In this document: positions 11,301-21,136 of the stretch, piece by piece | Numbering within the stretch: the first letter of the stretch is position 1 | Layout of the letters: every line of letters begins with the position of its first letter | Origin: Euonymus europaeus | Taxonomy: Eukaryota; Streptophyta; Magnoliopsida; Celastrales; Celastraceae | Length of the DNA stretch: 64,000 bases | Direction of reading: 5' to 3' | Assembly (NCBI GenBank): GCA_963580455.1 | Contig: OY756962.1 | Location: 22,333,001 to 22,397,000, forward strand | The notes under the pieces: generated by a model | What the model saw: only the letters and a program-made list of their open reading frames with translations | What the model was told of the DNA's origin: nothing | Database searches by the model: none | Position numbers and translations under genes: made by a program

Positions 11301-11819
11301 TTGCCATCCTTTTTAGGCACTGGCACAATATTCGCTACCCATTCAGGACATTGAGCTACTGCGAAAAATCCTGCATCAAATTGTTTCTTTACTTCATCTC
11401 TTATCTTCAACAACATATCTGTTTTTAATCTTCTCAACTTCTGCTTCACAGGAGAACATTCTGGCATTAATGGCAACTTGTGAACAACAATATTTGCATC
11501 AAGACCAGGCATGTCTTGATAAGACCATGCAAAGACATCTTGGTAATCATGCAACATATCTATCAACTTCTTTTTGTCTTCTCCCTCAAAAGCAGCGCCT
11601 ATCTTGACTTCTTTTTTTTCAATTTCAGTCCCTAAATTCACAACTTCAGTTTTCTCTTGGTATGGCTGTATTATTTTTTCCTCTTGATTGATCTGTCTCA
11701 TCATTTCAGGTAAAATTTCTACTTCTTCCTCAGTTTCATAGTCAGGTTCAACATTGCTAATAGGTGCATCAAAATCTGGCTTGTTAAATTCGTCCTCTTT
11801 GTTATCATCATTTTCAGTC
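8372..11819 (-). CDS. Ogre-like pol: RT, RNase H, archaeal-type RNase H, integrase (amber codon inside)
   Basis: The open frame from the first ATG (11704) runs 947 codons to a TAG at 8861-8863. The same frame then continues to the true end at 8372. Numbering from that ATG, the reverse transcriptase has FMDG (175-178) and the catalytic YVDD (238-241). A gypsy-type RNase H lies at about 380-500. A second, archaeal-type RNase H (about 540-660) has D541, E581, D603 and D653. Integrase has the zinc finger H761/H767/C799/C802 and the triad D831, D892 and E928. After the amber codon the frame carries the integrase C-terminus, ending VNADAVKKYYS. The frame is also open upstream of 11704, to a good 3' splice site at 11820, so the exon probably starts at 11819. 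The dual RNase H is typical of the Tat lineage. The amber codon removes the integrase C-terminus. Confidence 0.9.
8861..8863 (-). other. In-frame amber codon in integrase
   Basis: TAG stands between NYKD and LEKLPYALYGYR in an otherwise continuous integrase frame. Related elements usually have Trp here (TGG), so a single G-to-A transition explains it. Confidence 0.85.
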
Positions 11820-12069
11820 CTGTTAAAGAATTGAATGAGAGTGGAATTGAAGCAAAGGCCAAAGGAATAGAGAATTTAGGAACAAAGATGATTGAACACA
11901 GATAACTGTCTCAAAACTTTTATTTCATGAAGGGAAATATTACTGAATTGAAAACATGCAAACGCCACACTTGTAAAATTTATTTGAAATGAAAGCAAAC
12001 ATGCTCATTACAAAAGACTCAAACGAAAACCATGAGCTAGGTTATTAATGATAATGCACTCGGGATTAC
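11820..12069 (-). other. Candidate spliceosomal intron between protease and RT
   Basis: On the minus strand the protease frame reaches CAAGA/GTAATC, with the donor GT at 12069-12068, and meets a stop inside that donor. After 250 bp comes a pyrimidine-rich acceptor, TTCTTTAACAG/GACTG, ending at 11820. Joining these sites keeps the reading frame from protease into the RT frame. Splicing at this place is known for Ogre elements. The exact sites are my inference from consensus and phase. Confidence 0.65.
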
Positions 12070-13412
12070 TCTTGCAAGCCTTTGAGAGATACTGGAAGTT
12101 CCATGCTAGCCCAATTGCTAAGGCGAAATCCAGGGGGACGTGAAATGACGAAATTAGGTGCATTAACCAGGTTTTGCTCCTCCTCCACAACAGCGATGTG
12201 AAACTGGTCAAATAAATTTGCCAAACCTTCCCCACTTTGATCAGTTGAGCATTCACATGGTAGTTTTTGGATTTTTCCAAAAACTGCCCCAGCATCGATC
12301 ACTTTTATCTTGTTCTGCATTCCCCCATAGATGAATGTGTCATAAAGCCAAGGGGGTAATTCATTATGCACCTCAATCTTTCTTTCTAGTCTCACATTTC
12401 TCTTTGCCTGTTTCTCTTCTTGTACTCTAATCTTGTCAGCCCTGGTTGGCACATAGCCTAAACCCCAACGTTCAAAATGCTTCACCAATTCTATTGGCCT
12501 TTTGATGCCTTGGTGATTCTTTCCAAGGCCTTCTCCTAGGCGATACCCCTTTTTTAGCATGAATTTGGCAACACTCCTTGTTGTTTTTGATAACTCCGGT
12601 TTTGCAGGATAACATCCATCTTTGGCATAGGTAGCGCTAGCAATTTCAAAAGACTGGAAAGAGCTTTCCATTCCAATCATTGGAGCATCGATATGGCCAT
12701 CAATGGCCAAGCTAGCAACCATCCATTCCGACTGACTTTTTACTATATAGATCCTTTCATCATGGACAAATTTGAGCATTTGATGTAACGATGACGGAAC
12801 AACCCCCGCAGTATGAATCCAAGGCCGTCCCAATAAACAGCTGTAAGTGGGAGAAATATCCATAACAACAAACGACACATTGAAAGTTATACTAGCCACC
12901 TCCAATGCTATTTCAATCTCCCCCATGATTTCCCTTCGAGTTCCATCAAACGCCCTTACTACCATGGGTACTTCCTTAAGATAGGACCTGTCAATAGGCA
13001 ATCTCTCAAAAGTTTCTTTGGGTAGAATATTGAGTGACGACCCATTGTCTACCAGAATGCTTGCCAATTCTTTTCCGCGACACATAGCGGAAATATGCAA
13101 AGCTTTATTATGCCCCATCCCTTCAGGCGGAATTTCATCTTCAGTAAAGGACAATAAATGAGAGGCCAATACGTTTCCCACAATGCTATCAAGAGCCTCC
13201 GTAGGAATTTTGGTGGGCACATAAGCCTGGTTCAGCATTCTCAACAAGACCTGCCTATGTGGCTCTGAACTCATTATCAGTTCCAAGATCGAAATCTTTG
13301 CCGGGGTCTTTTTTAGTTGGTCCACAATCATGTATTCACTTTGTCGGATGATTTTTAGGAACTCTTGCACTTCTGAATCATTTACCGCCTGTCCTGCATC
13401 ATCTGGACGCAT
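12066..13412 (-). CDS. Ogre-like protease with G-patch domain
   Basis: This 448-codon frame overlaps the end of gag by about 30 bp in a different frame. The retroviral-type aspartic protease has its active-site motif as VDNGSS at residues 121-126 (DNG in place of the usual DTG/DSG), and the flap/second-half motif LLGRPWIH near 193-200. A G-patch (about residues 280-310, KKGYRLGEGLGKNHQG) follows, an RNA-binding module seen after protease in Ogre-type elements. The stop at 12066 lies within the predicted intron donor. The ATG at 13412 is simply the first in the frame. The real entry is probably from gag, either by an original single frame or by frameshifting. Confidence 0.85.
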   Translation of the reverse strand: MRPDDAGQAVNDSEVQEFLKIIRQSEYMIVDQLKKTPAKISILELIMSSEPHRQVLLRMLNQAYVPTKIPTEALDSIVGNVLASHLLSFTEDEIPPEGMGHNKALHISAMCRGKELASILVDNGSSLNILPKETFERLPIDRSYLKEVPMVVRAFDGTRREIMGEIEIALEVASITFNVSFVVMDISPTYSCLLGRPWIHTAGVVPSSLHQMLKFVHDERIYIVKSQSEWMVASLAIDGHIDAPMIGMESSFQSFEIASATYAKDGCYPAKPELSKTTRSVAKFMLKKGYRLGEGLGKNHQGIKRPIELVKHFERWGLGYVPTRADKIRVQEEKQAKRNVRLERKIEVHNELPPWLYDTFIYGGMQNKIKVIDAGAVFGKIQKLPCECSTDQSGEGLANLFDQFHIAVVEEEQNLVNAPNFVISRPPGFRLSNWASMELPVSLKGLQE

Positions 13413-15670
13413 GAAGAGACCCTCAGTCGAGGGGGGGTTGACCTTTCCATTCCGGGTATATCTTTCCCCTTTCTTTTGCGCTCTGCCTCATCATCTTTTG
13501 TTGGCCTTTCGTCTAGCCTGTCTGGGGTATAACATCTTCCGCTCCGGGTCATCCCACTAATACCAGAGACATTGTCTACCACTCCTCCCTTAATACTGTT
13601 GGTACCTACTTCATAGGTCCAAGGCACTGCTTTGTCACTTTTGTATAATGAGTCTGCCTTGAATGCGGCAACCGGGGGCACATCCTCCACATAATATTGG
13701 ACCACGAATTGTGGCGTGGAGTTGGGTCTGGCCCCTTGATAGTATCCTCCGACAACATTGACCTCTTTGGGCTCGATTTTTCCCTCTTGTAATGATATCA
13801 TTTTTAAGTCCATTAATTCTTGCACCTTTCCTCGGAAAGCAGCGCAATTCTCAATGACATGCCCTTTTTGTCCCTTATGATATTCACAGACCTTAGCCGG
13901 GTCGTGGAATTCATCTTCAGTTTCCATGCTCTTACTTTCTTCAATCAAACCTTCTTTACTTAATATCGCAAATAAACTAACCAAAGGCATTGATATTTCG
14001 GAAACCCATCTTTTGACATCAGAAAAATTTTCCACAAGATTTACTCCTTCCTTCTCATGACTGGGCAAGGGGTTGTTATTGACATTTGGCTTGTTGACCG
14101 CGCTAAGGTCAAGCCATTTTGCCTCAACCATCCCTTGTACTATCCTCTTGAATTGTAAACAGGTCTCTGTTGAGTGTCCCGGTGCACCGCCATGATACAA
14201 ACATGTCAGATCAGGATCATACCATGGAGGATATGGAGGCTTATGGATTCTTCCAGGAATTGGAGCAACTGCTCCTTGAGCTTGCAGCTTGGTGAAACAT
14301 TCTGTATAGGTTATTGGAATAGGATCAAACTGCTCGAATGGCCTTCGAGGTCTAGGATTGGAGTTCCGGAAATTTGGACGAGGGTTCTGGTAAGTATTTT
14401 GGTTACTAGGGTATCGATTGAGGTCTGTACTCGGAGAATTCGAACGGAGGTTTTGGCCAGCATTTGGGTGTTGAGGATATTGGTTCAGGGACGGAGCATT
14501 GTATTGGGGAGGATATGTATTTGGTGGCTGGTTAAAGTATATTTCTGGATTATGAATGCTAGGAGTATCATCCCTTGATTGGTAATTTGAAGTAGGTGAC
14601 TTAAAGTCAGCTGGTGATGGAGTGAAACTCACGGAATGCACATCAGCCTTCTTTCCTTTGCTGGGTTTTGAAGCCTCCGATTTTTCCAAACTAGGACTAT
14701 ACAAAGTCCCTCTCTTTATACAACGCTCAACTCGTTCACCTGAATGTATGATATCCGCCAAATCACGATGACCCCCTCCTGCCAGATTTGAAGTATAGGG
14801 TTCCTGAAGAGCATCAATGAAGGCATTCAATAAATCTCTTTCTGTTAGTGGTGGGATTATCTGGGCCGCCAAATCTCTCCATCGGTGAGCATATGCTCTG
14901 AAACCTTCCTCTTCCTTCATCATAGTATTCTGCAAGTCATAAACAGTAGGAACTTTCTCTTCATTATGCTTATATTGTTTCATAAACATTTCTGCCAAAT
15001 CTTCCCACGAAGAAATTAACGTAGGGTTGAGCGCATTGAACCACCTTTGGGCTGGTCCATTCAAACTATCTTGGAAAAAATGGACCATTACTTTCTCATT
15101 ATTTGCGTATGGCTGCATTCGCCGACAGTACATAGTCAAGTGATCCAACGGGGCACCTGTGCCATTAAACAAGCTGAACTTGGGCAAGATGAAGTCATGT
15201 GGAATTTGCAAATTTTTTACCAAACATAAACTTGACGGGTTCAAAGCTCCCGATGTGCTGAACCCTTCCATGGCTCTCATTCGTTTCTCCAATTTCTTAA
15301 ATTCATCCAAGGGAACGTTTCCCACGTTTTGAACTTCTTCCCCCATAACCCTAATGGGGTCCACCATATTAATATGCTCCACATGAGTATTAGGTGGAAG
15401 AGCTCCAGTTGGAGGGACATATGTCTGGTTTGGTTGTGAAGCATACTGTGGTTGATTTGATTCCGGTAATGATTGACCATGAGTAGGAGTAAACCCTGGG
15501 GGGTAGGGTGGAGTAGCATGGTAAGTGGCAATCTCTGGACCCACAGGCAACTCTGAATTTCCTGCTATTTCTTTTCCTTTTACTAACAGAGCTACGCTCT
15601 GAGCCAATAGGGCAAGCTGCTCCCTCATCTCCGCCATCTCCTGATTCTGACTCTCTCTTTCTTGTTCCAT
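13382..15670 (-). CDS. Ogre-like gag capsid/nucleocapsid protein
   Basis: The frame encodes 762 aa. After an N-terminal coiled-coil-like stretch (residues 1-30) and a proline-rich linker comes a retrotransposon gag capsid core at about 155-320, with the marks GPAQRWFNAL (205-214), WEDLAEMFM (222-230) and FRAYAHRWR. Two atypical zinc-knuckle-like motifs of the form C-x2-H-x5-H-x4-C follow, at C490/H493/H499/C504 and C595/H598/H604/C609. Between capsid and knuckles is a low-complexity P/N/Q/Y region. The frame ends at 13382, about 50 bp past a run of seven C on the coding strand, after which similarity continues in the protease frame. Confidence 0.88.
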   Translation of the reverse strand: MEQERESQNQEMAEMREQLALLAQSVALLVKGKEIAGNSELPVGPEIATYHATPPYPPGFTPTHGQSLPESNQPQYASQPNQTYVPPTGALPPNTHVEHINMVDPIRVMGEEVQNVGNVPLDEFKKLEKRMRAMEGFSTSGALNPSSLCLVKNLQIPHDFILPKFSLFNGTGAPLDHLTMYCRRMQPYANNEKVMVHFFQDSLNGPAQRWFNALNPTLISSWEDLAEMFMKQYKHNEEKVPTVYDLQNTMMKEEEGFRAYAHRWRDLAAQIIPPLTERDLLNAFIDALQEPYTSNLAGGGHRDLADIIHSGERVERCIKRGTLYSPSLEKSEASKPSKGKKADVHSVSFTPSPADFKSPTSNYQSRDDTPSIHNPEIYFNQPPNTYPPQYNAPSLNQYPQHPNAGQNLRSNSPSTDLNRYPSNQNTYQNPRPNFRNSNPRPRRPFEQFDPIPITYTECFTKLQAQGAVAPIPGRIHKPPYPPWYDPDLTCLYHGGAPGHSTETCLQFKRIVQGMVEAKWLDLSAVNKPNVNNNPLPSHEKEGVNLVENFSDVKRWVSEISMPLVSLFAILSKEGLIEESKSMETEDEFHDPAKVCEYHKGQKGHVIENCAAFRGKVQELMDLKMISLQEGKIEPKEVNVVGGYYQGARPNSTPQFVVQYYVEDVPPVAAFKADSLYKSDKAVPWTYEVGTNSIKGGVVDNVSGISGMTRSGRCYTPDRLDERPTKDDEAERKRKGKDIPGMERSTPPRLRVSSCVQMMQDRR
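13431..13437 (-). other. Homopolymer frame break between gag and protease
   Basis: The coding strand has seven C here. One extra base, or a -1 ribosomal slip, would put gag and protease in one frame. In related elements gag and protease are usually one frame, so this is most likely a homopolymer indel, or a sequencing error. Confidence 0.6.
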
Positions 15671-15928
15671 CCTCTTAGCAAGCTTTAGCTGTAGGCGAGT
15701 CTGATAGGGATGATGATGCTTTTCTGATGCTATTTTTGCTTATATGTTCTTTATTCTCTCTCTCTCTACATTACGGAGATGAAAAACATTAGTTTTCTTT
15801 TATTATCCCCTTTTTTAAAGCATGCATGAGTGTGATTCTGGTTTGTGCAAAATCTAATAAATCTTTGCAATATAAAGAGATAATAATAGCAGAAATCATT
15901 TCATTGAAAGGGTTTGTAAATCAACAGG

Positions 15929-18151
15929 TTACATTTCTTCTTCATCAACCTCAACTACACTGGAGCTTCTTGATTGAATCTGGAATATTTGCTCCCTGAT
16001 CACGCGTAAATCACTACGAAGACTTGCTAAAAATGAGGAAACTTTAGCTAGTTCTGGAGTGTTTAGCATCTGGCTCATCCTCAAATTTTGCTCGTACATT
16101 TCATAATCACTAGCCCATTCTGATAAACGCAGTGCTCGACTCATTACCATCCTGATCTTGTCATTAATACCTTGTTGTTGCTCTCGTAGTGTGCTCCATT
16201 CTTCATGCAGAAAATTATTCTCCTGATTCAACTCTCTTATTTCGGCCACCTTTTGCTGAATTGAGGCATCACATCGTTCTCTGATCAGTTGGTTTTCATA
16301 CAAGACACGATCCATCTGTTCCTTTAGTGTGTGAATCTCGACAATATTCTTTTTCAGCTGTATGGTTTTATCAAACATTTCTGTCTTTGCGCCATAGTTT
16401 ATTTCTTCCAGCATAGCGACGGTTTCCTTAAGCTGCTTGATCTCATTGCACGCTTCTTGGAGCTCCTTTTGCATCTTTCTTTTCTCTTCTTCAGTCTCGA
16501 TTATCAAGGCTTCTTGTGACTGCCGTTTCTCTTTCTTAACTAATTCTGCCTTTGCTTCCTTGAATTTCCCTTTATACTTCTTATATTTTTCTGTCATCAT
16601 TTCTAGCATCTTCCATACTATTTTCGCTTCTTTCCCCGGGAGTTCGGATGGCCCTCCTACTATCTCGTCGTCACTTGACATATTTTCCGATTGAAAGCTC
16701 TCATTCACTTCTTGTTTCTCAATATCCACGGTTGCTTCTGAAAATGGCTGGTCTTTTACTATTGCCGTCTTTCCTCCTGCTTCTTCGTCCACTTTCTGAA
16801 CCACTACTTTATCTTCTTGGGCCCGCTTCCTTTTCTTTTGGTCCGCATCTACAGATTCTTCTTTTGTTATACCGAAGGCCACTCGAGATTTTGCCCTCTT
16901 TAAATGCCATGCTTCGTATCGAGCTTTTCCATGAGTATTCCAAGCTCCCCTTTTTACCCCTCGAGGATTACTCCAAGCCTCCACTACCTGTTTTATTATC
17001 ATTTTTGCCTGATCATCCTCAAGAGAGAATTCCAACTCCCTTAAGCCATGTGTCGCTGGTCGACAAAGATTCCCGTCTATTTGTCGGAAAAACATTGTTG
17101 GGGCTTGACTTGTGATTCCCCAAGGGCCTATAAGAGGGACCCAATTGAAACTACCACATTTGTATAGTAGCCCATCTGATTTATGCCATAATGCCTTCAT
17201 GTAAACCTTTGTCTCGTCTAATTTGCTGAGCAAACACCTCCATTTTTCAAATGAAGGTTTTTGCGGCTGCAATCCAGATTTCTCATAATCCTGTATGGGA
17301 TCTCTGAGCTGATAGTCATCCTTTTGAAACTGGACTAGGGGTGCTCCGATAGTTTTGTCATATTTCAGGTGGCTGACGAGCCAGATTCCTAGTAGCTGTG
17401 AACATCCCACAAATCTCCCTTCAGTGAAAACACGGCAATGATTAAGAGATCGAATTGTTTCACACAATATTGCTGGTACTGGAGTTGCTCGGTATCTGAC
17501 GTCATCAACCATGTTAATAACACTTTTGTCCACATACCCCCCTGCACGTGGAAAAATCACAGCTCCATAAACAATGATGGCGAAAGCGAACCTCCCTTCC
17601 TCCCTATGGAAATTCTCTCTGGCAAAATTTATCAATATCTGAGTCGGGAAAGTCCATCTTGTGCCTTGCATCTTCCCCATATCTTTGGCTTTCTTTGTAG
17701 TTATCCCAAGAAGCTTAGAAATAATGACCTCTGCATAAGCCTTCTTTCCGAGATTGTAGATTTTATTAGCGTGTTTAGCGTATCCCAATAAGTCGGCATA
17801 TTCTTCAATCAATGGTGACAAGTCAACTGACCCAAAGACAAAACACCTATATGCCGGGTCCCAATGGTGCATGGCTGCCTGGAGGAGAGTCACTGGTGCT
17901 TGTATGGTCAACAAATAGTCGATTCGTCCATAGGCATTTCTGAAATCTTTCCTTGTCTGCAAATCTTGTTCTTCCCATAACTCAGCTAGGGCTGCTGGTG
18001 CCTGAGTTAGAAATGTAACTTTCTTCACTGGTCCCAAAAATTGTTCTTCCTTCAAACTGTCTCCCCATCTTTCTTGCAATGCTTCTAACTTCTCCCTGAC
18101 CCCTTGGGTATCTTCTAATGTTAGTGCATTGGTCCCTATCGGTATGATCAT
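15929..18151 (-). CDS. Ogre ORF1, upstream of gag
   Basis: A 740-aa frame lies between the 5' LTR leader and gag, the arrangement that defines Ogre-type elements. Residues 1 to about 430 form a globular, tryptophan-rich region (for example WKCL-type WRCLLSKL and WNTHGKARYEAWH) resembling the domain of unknown function usually found in such ORF1 proteins, itself reminiscent of plant mobile-domain proteins. From about 480 to 700 the protein is highly charged and probably a long coiled coil, rich in E, K and Q. It ends in an acidic tail (VVEVDEEEM). No catalytic motif is visible. The function is unknown. Confidence 0.8.
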   Translation of the reverse strand: MIIPIGTNALTLEDTQGVREKLEALQERWGDSLKEEQFLGPVKKVTFLTQAPAALAELWEEQDLQTRKDFRNAYGRIDYLLTIQAPVTLLQAAMHHWDPAYRCFVFGSVDLSPLIEEYADLLGYAKHANKIYNLGKKAYAEVIISKLLGITTKKAKDMGKMQGTRWTFPTQILINFARENFHREEGRFAFAIIVYGAVIFPRAGGYVDKSVINMVDDVRYRATPVPAILCETIRSLNHCRVFTEGRFVGCSQLLGIWLVSHLKYDKTIGAPLVQFQKDDYQLRDPIQDYEKSGLQPQKPSFEKWRCLLSKLDETKVYMKALWHKSDGLLYKCGSFNWVPLIGPWGITSQAPTMFFRQIDGNLCRPATHGLRELEFSLEDDQAKMIIKQVVEAWSNPRGVKRGAWNTHGKARYEAWHLKRAKSRVAFGITKEESVDADQKKRKRAQEDKVVVQKVDEEAGGKTAIVKDQPFSEATVDIEKQEVNESFQSENMSSDDEIVGGPSELPGKEAKIVWKMLEMMTEKYKKYKGKFKEAKAELVKKEKRQSQEALIIETEEEKRKMQKELQEACNEIKQLKETVAMLEEINYGAKTEMFDKTIQLKKNIVEIHTLKEQMDRVLYENQLIRERCDASIQQKVAEIRELNQENNFLHEEWSTLREQQQGINDKIRMVMSRALRLSEWASDYEMYEQNLRMSQMLNTPELAKVSSFLASLRSDLRVIREQIFQIQSRSSSVVEVDEEEM

Positions 18152-18736
18152 TCTGCAAGTACTATCTAATTAGATTACAAAGATTTGTGCTCTAGTGTAT
18201 GTATGAACAAAAAGTAAGAAAGGTATTTGCAATTTAGGACATGTAAAACAAACACAACTTGGATATGTGCAACGATGTACAATCATAAGATAACAATAAA
18301 CTGTTAGAAATAAGGATGCCGTTGTTGTTCCTAATTTGATAGATAATCCTAACATGTCTGGAGATCTAATGTGCATTTGGGTTGTGTATCTAAACTACAA
18401 CGCGACTACGCGAGAGGTTTACTGGATTATGTGACTTTTGATCCATACTTGGATAACAAAAGTCCATCCCTTAATACTTTAAGAGGACGTCAATCCAGGA
18501 GAGTGTCTTCCCCCACCTACACAGGGAAGTAAATCCCAAAAAGGTGGTAGGTCAACCCTCACTAATCACAAGGAAAACCCGGGTATAGGGTTATGTGTGT
18601 GTAATGTATTGTGTCCTCAATGACGTATAAATCAATAAACTATGGTGTTAAACTTCATAGTAAACAAAAATTCAAATTTAAGAAAAAAGCATAAACATCC
18701 ATACAAAGGCTCGACCCCTTCAGTAAAAACCTGGTA
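18152..18736 (-). other. 5' leader of the Ogre-like element
   Basis: The stretch between the primer-binding site and ORF1 is about 585 bp. It has no long coding frame with similarity. It should contain the untranslated leader and packaging signals. Confidence 0.6.
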
Positions 18737-18754
18737 TCCCCAGCAGAGTCGCCA
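18737..18754 (-). other. Primer-binding site
   Basis: Two bases inside the 5' LTR, the minus strand reads TGGCGACTCTGCTGGGGA. It begins with the TGG complementary to a tRNA CCA end. The form fits the PBS described for Tat/Ogre elements (I recall tRNA-Arg), but the tRNA was not checked. Confidence 0.8.
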
Positions 18755-18756
18755 GT

Positions 18757-21131
18757 TGTCGCAACCGAAATCACGACGCGTATCCGGCGCTATTTGAGAA
18801 AAAGATGTGTAAAATGTAAGAAAATGTAAGAGTCGCCACCAATTGATTATAGTGCAATTGGACACTAAATGTTAGGTCTGCGAACCAAAGAAAATGGGTA
18901 AGGGGGTCTATTGAGTGTGGGGAAGGTGTTAGGCACCCCACAACTCCCTAATTGGTTGCCTTTTAAATTGTTTATGTTTTTCCTTAAAAATATTTTTGTA
19001 TGTCTCAAATTGTTTATATATCAGAAAAATTGATTATGGTTAAATTGGTAGAAAAAAGTTTCATTAATTTTGAATAAATGATGAAAATAATTGTTTTAAC
19101 GGATACTGTAAAATCCCTTTGGACGGAGCTGAAATAATCGGTTGTTTGGAAGAAAGATCTTGAGAAACCAATACTTTGATATTCTCGGATGTTTGAAAGA
19201 AAGATCTTGAGAAACCAATACTTTGATATTCTCGGATGTTTTTTTTAAAAAAGGACTTTGAGAAACCAATACTTTGATATTCTCGGATGTTTGGATGAAA
19301 GATGTGTCGAGAAACCAATACTTTGATATTCTCGGATATTTGAAAGATGTGTCGAGAAACCAATACTTTGATATTCTCGAATTTGGATAAAAGATGTGTC
19401 GAGAAACCAATACTTTGATATTCTCGGATTTATATAAAAGGCGTCGAGAAACCAATACTTTGATATTCTCGGTTGTTCAAAATTTGGTGGATGAGAAACC
19501 AATACTTTGATATTCTCAGATTTGAATAAAAGGCGTCGAGAAACCAATACTTTGATATTCTCGGTTGTTCGGAAAATGGTGGATGAGAAACCAATACTTT
19601 GATATTCTCATATGTTTGATGGGTTGAACGTATGTAATCGTATGATTTGATTCTTTTTTGGAATTATTTTAATAAACATTGAAATTAAATATAAACATAC
19701 ATATTAATCTAAGTAATACTATATATACTACTTTCACTATTTTATTACATTATTACATTACCTGAGCCTATATAATCATAAAAACAAAGTTCAGCCCCAA
19801 CCTATTACTACAAACCAAAACAATCCAGCAGGCCCAAATAAACTCATCATGATCCATAAACCTAATACGAAACCCCAACACATTTTTTTAAAACCATGCC
19901 CAAACAAAAACAACACAAACCTGACCCATTACATTTAAACAGAGCCCAAGACCAAACAAATAAAACTCGGATCAGGCCCAATACAAGTACAAACAGAAAC
20001 CCATGAGAAAACACATTAAAACTTAAATCCAGTCCAAACTAATAGAAACCAACCAAATATTAAACTAATCTGGGCCTGTAAACAATACAAACAAAACCCG
20101 GCCCAAAACGAAATAAACTAAACCTAGCCTACCCGAGCCCAACTTCCGACTACTGTTCATCATCTTGCTCCTTGGCCAATACTCGTGACCGTGACCGTGG
20201 CCGTGGCCGGCGCCGGCAATCCTCCACCCCTGCAATCCAAATTGAAGAACAACGCAAACAGAGAAACAAAGCAGCCAAACCAACAGATCCAACAAAACAA
20301 ACCCTAAGAACAAACAAGGATCCAAACAAAACCGGAAATTACAGAATTCAATAACCAAACAAAAACCGAAAAGGAAATGAAATTTGATATCCAGATTACC
20401 TTTGGCTTCCCCTCTGCTCGATTTTCTTCTCAAGAAACCCCAATCTCTTTTCTGGCTTCCTCTATGCTTTTCTTCCAGATTCTTCCAGAATCCAAACGAT
20501 CCGCCTGGCTTTCCTTTGTTTCTCCCCGAAAATCCCCTGGTTTTCAGAAATTCCCCTCTTCCAAATCTGTTTCTTCCATCTTCGTTTCTTCCGTTTCGAT
20601 TTCGTCCCCCCCCAAAACCAATCCTTTTTCTTCTCCCCCCCCTTGGCTTTCTTCTCCGTTTCGATTTCGTCCCTCCCCAAAACCAATCCTCTTTTTCCTG
20701 TTTTTATAACCTAAACCCACTCTTCCTTGCCTTCCAACTCATCTTCCACCACTCTCTCCACTACCTCTCTTTTTCCCAACTACTCTCCACCATCCTTGCT
20801 TTCTCAACTACTCTTAACCTAGCTTTTCTTCCTCTTGTCGTTTTCTCTGCCCTTTTTCTCCCAACTGCCGGCCTCCCTCTTTCCCTTCTTTCTTCCTTTG
20901 ACTCCCAATAGGGCTAGGGTTATATTTTAGGTGGGCTGGGCTTATTTGGGTTATTGGGTGGATGGGCTTAATTTGATTTAATTTAAGAGATGGGCTTAAT
21001 TGGGTTTAATTTGTATAATTGGGTTAAATTTTGAACAAATTTAGGTTGATTGCTTTTATTTATTATTTTCTTCATTTCAAAATTTTTATATTTTAACACA
21101 AACACTATCCGGACAAAAATGGGGTATTACA
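18757..21131 (-). repeat. 5' LTR of the Ogre-like element
   Basis: This is the promoter-bearing copy, 2375 bp, with the same boundaries as the left copy shifted by 15,760. On the minus strand it starts TGTAATACCCC and ends GGTTGCGACA, next to the primer-binding site. The transcription start was not located. Confidence 0.93.
19162..19609. repeat. Ten-copy 25-bp tandem array in the 5' LTR
   Basis: This is the same array as at 3402-3849, apparently base for base, showing that copy number has not changed since insertion. Confidence 0.9.
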
Positions 21132-21136
21132 CTAGG
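21132..21136. repeat. Target-site duplication, right copy (CTAGG)
   Basis: CTAGG follows the terminal TTACA of the right LTR and matches 2992-2996. Confidence 0.93.

Larger units (their letters stand above)
2997..21131 (-). mobile_element. Ogre/Tat-type Ty3-gypsy LTR retrotransposon, nearly intact
   Basis: The element is 18,135 bp long, flanked by CTAGG duplications, with equal 2375-bp LTRs, and transcribed on the minus strand. In transcription order it has the 5' LTR (18757-21131), PBS (18737-18754), ORF1, gag, protease with G-patch, a candidate intron, RT/RNase H/aRNase H/integrase, an extra 3' ORF, a tandem-repeat 3' region, a polypurine tract (5372-5384) and the 3' LTR (2997-5371). Known hallmarks of Ogre/Tat elements that match are the size, the ORF upstream of gag, dual RNase H, an intron between protease and RT, and a repeat-rich 3' region. 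By eye the LTRs differ at 9 of 2375 sites, which points to recent insertion. A frame break at gag/pro and an amber codon in integrase suggest this copy cannot act alone. Confidence 0.93.

Noticed and set aside
12008..12295. A 95-codon minus-strand frame across the protease end
   Set aside because: It is a shadow in another frame of the protease and intron region.
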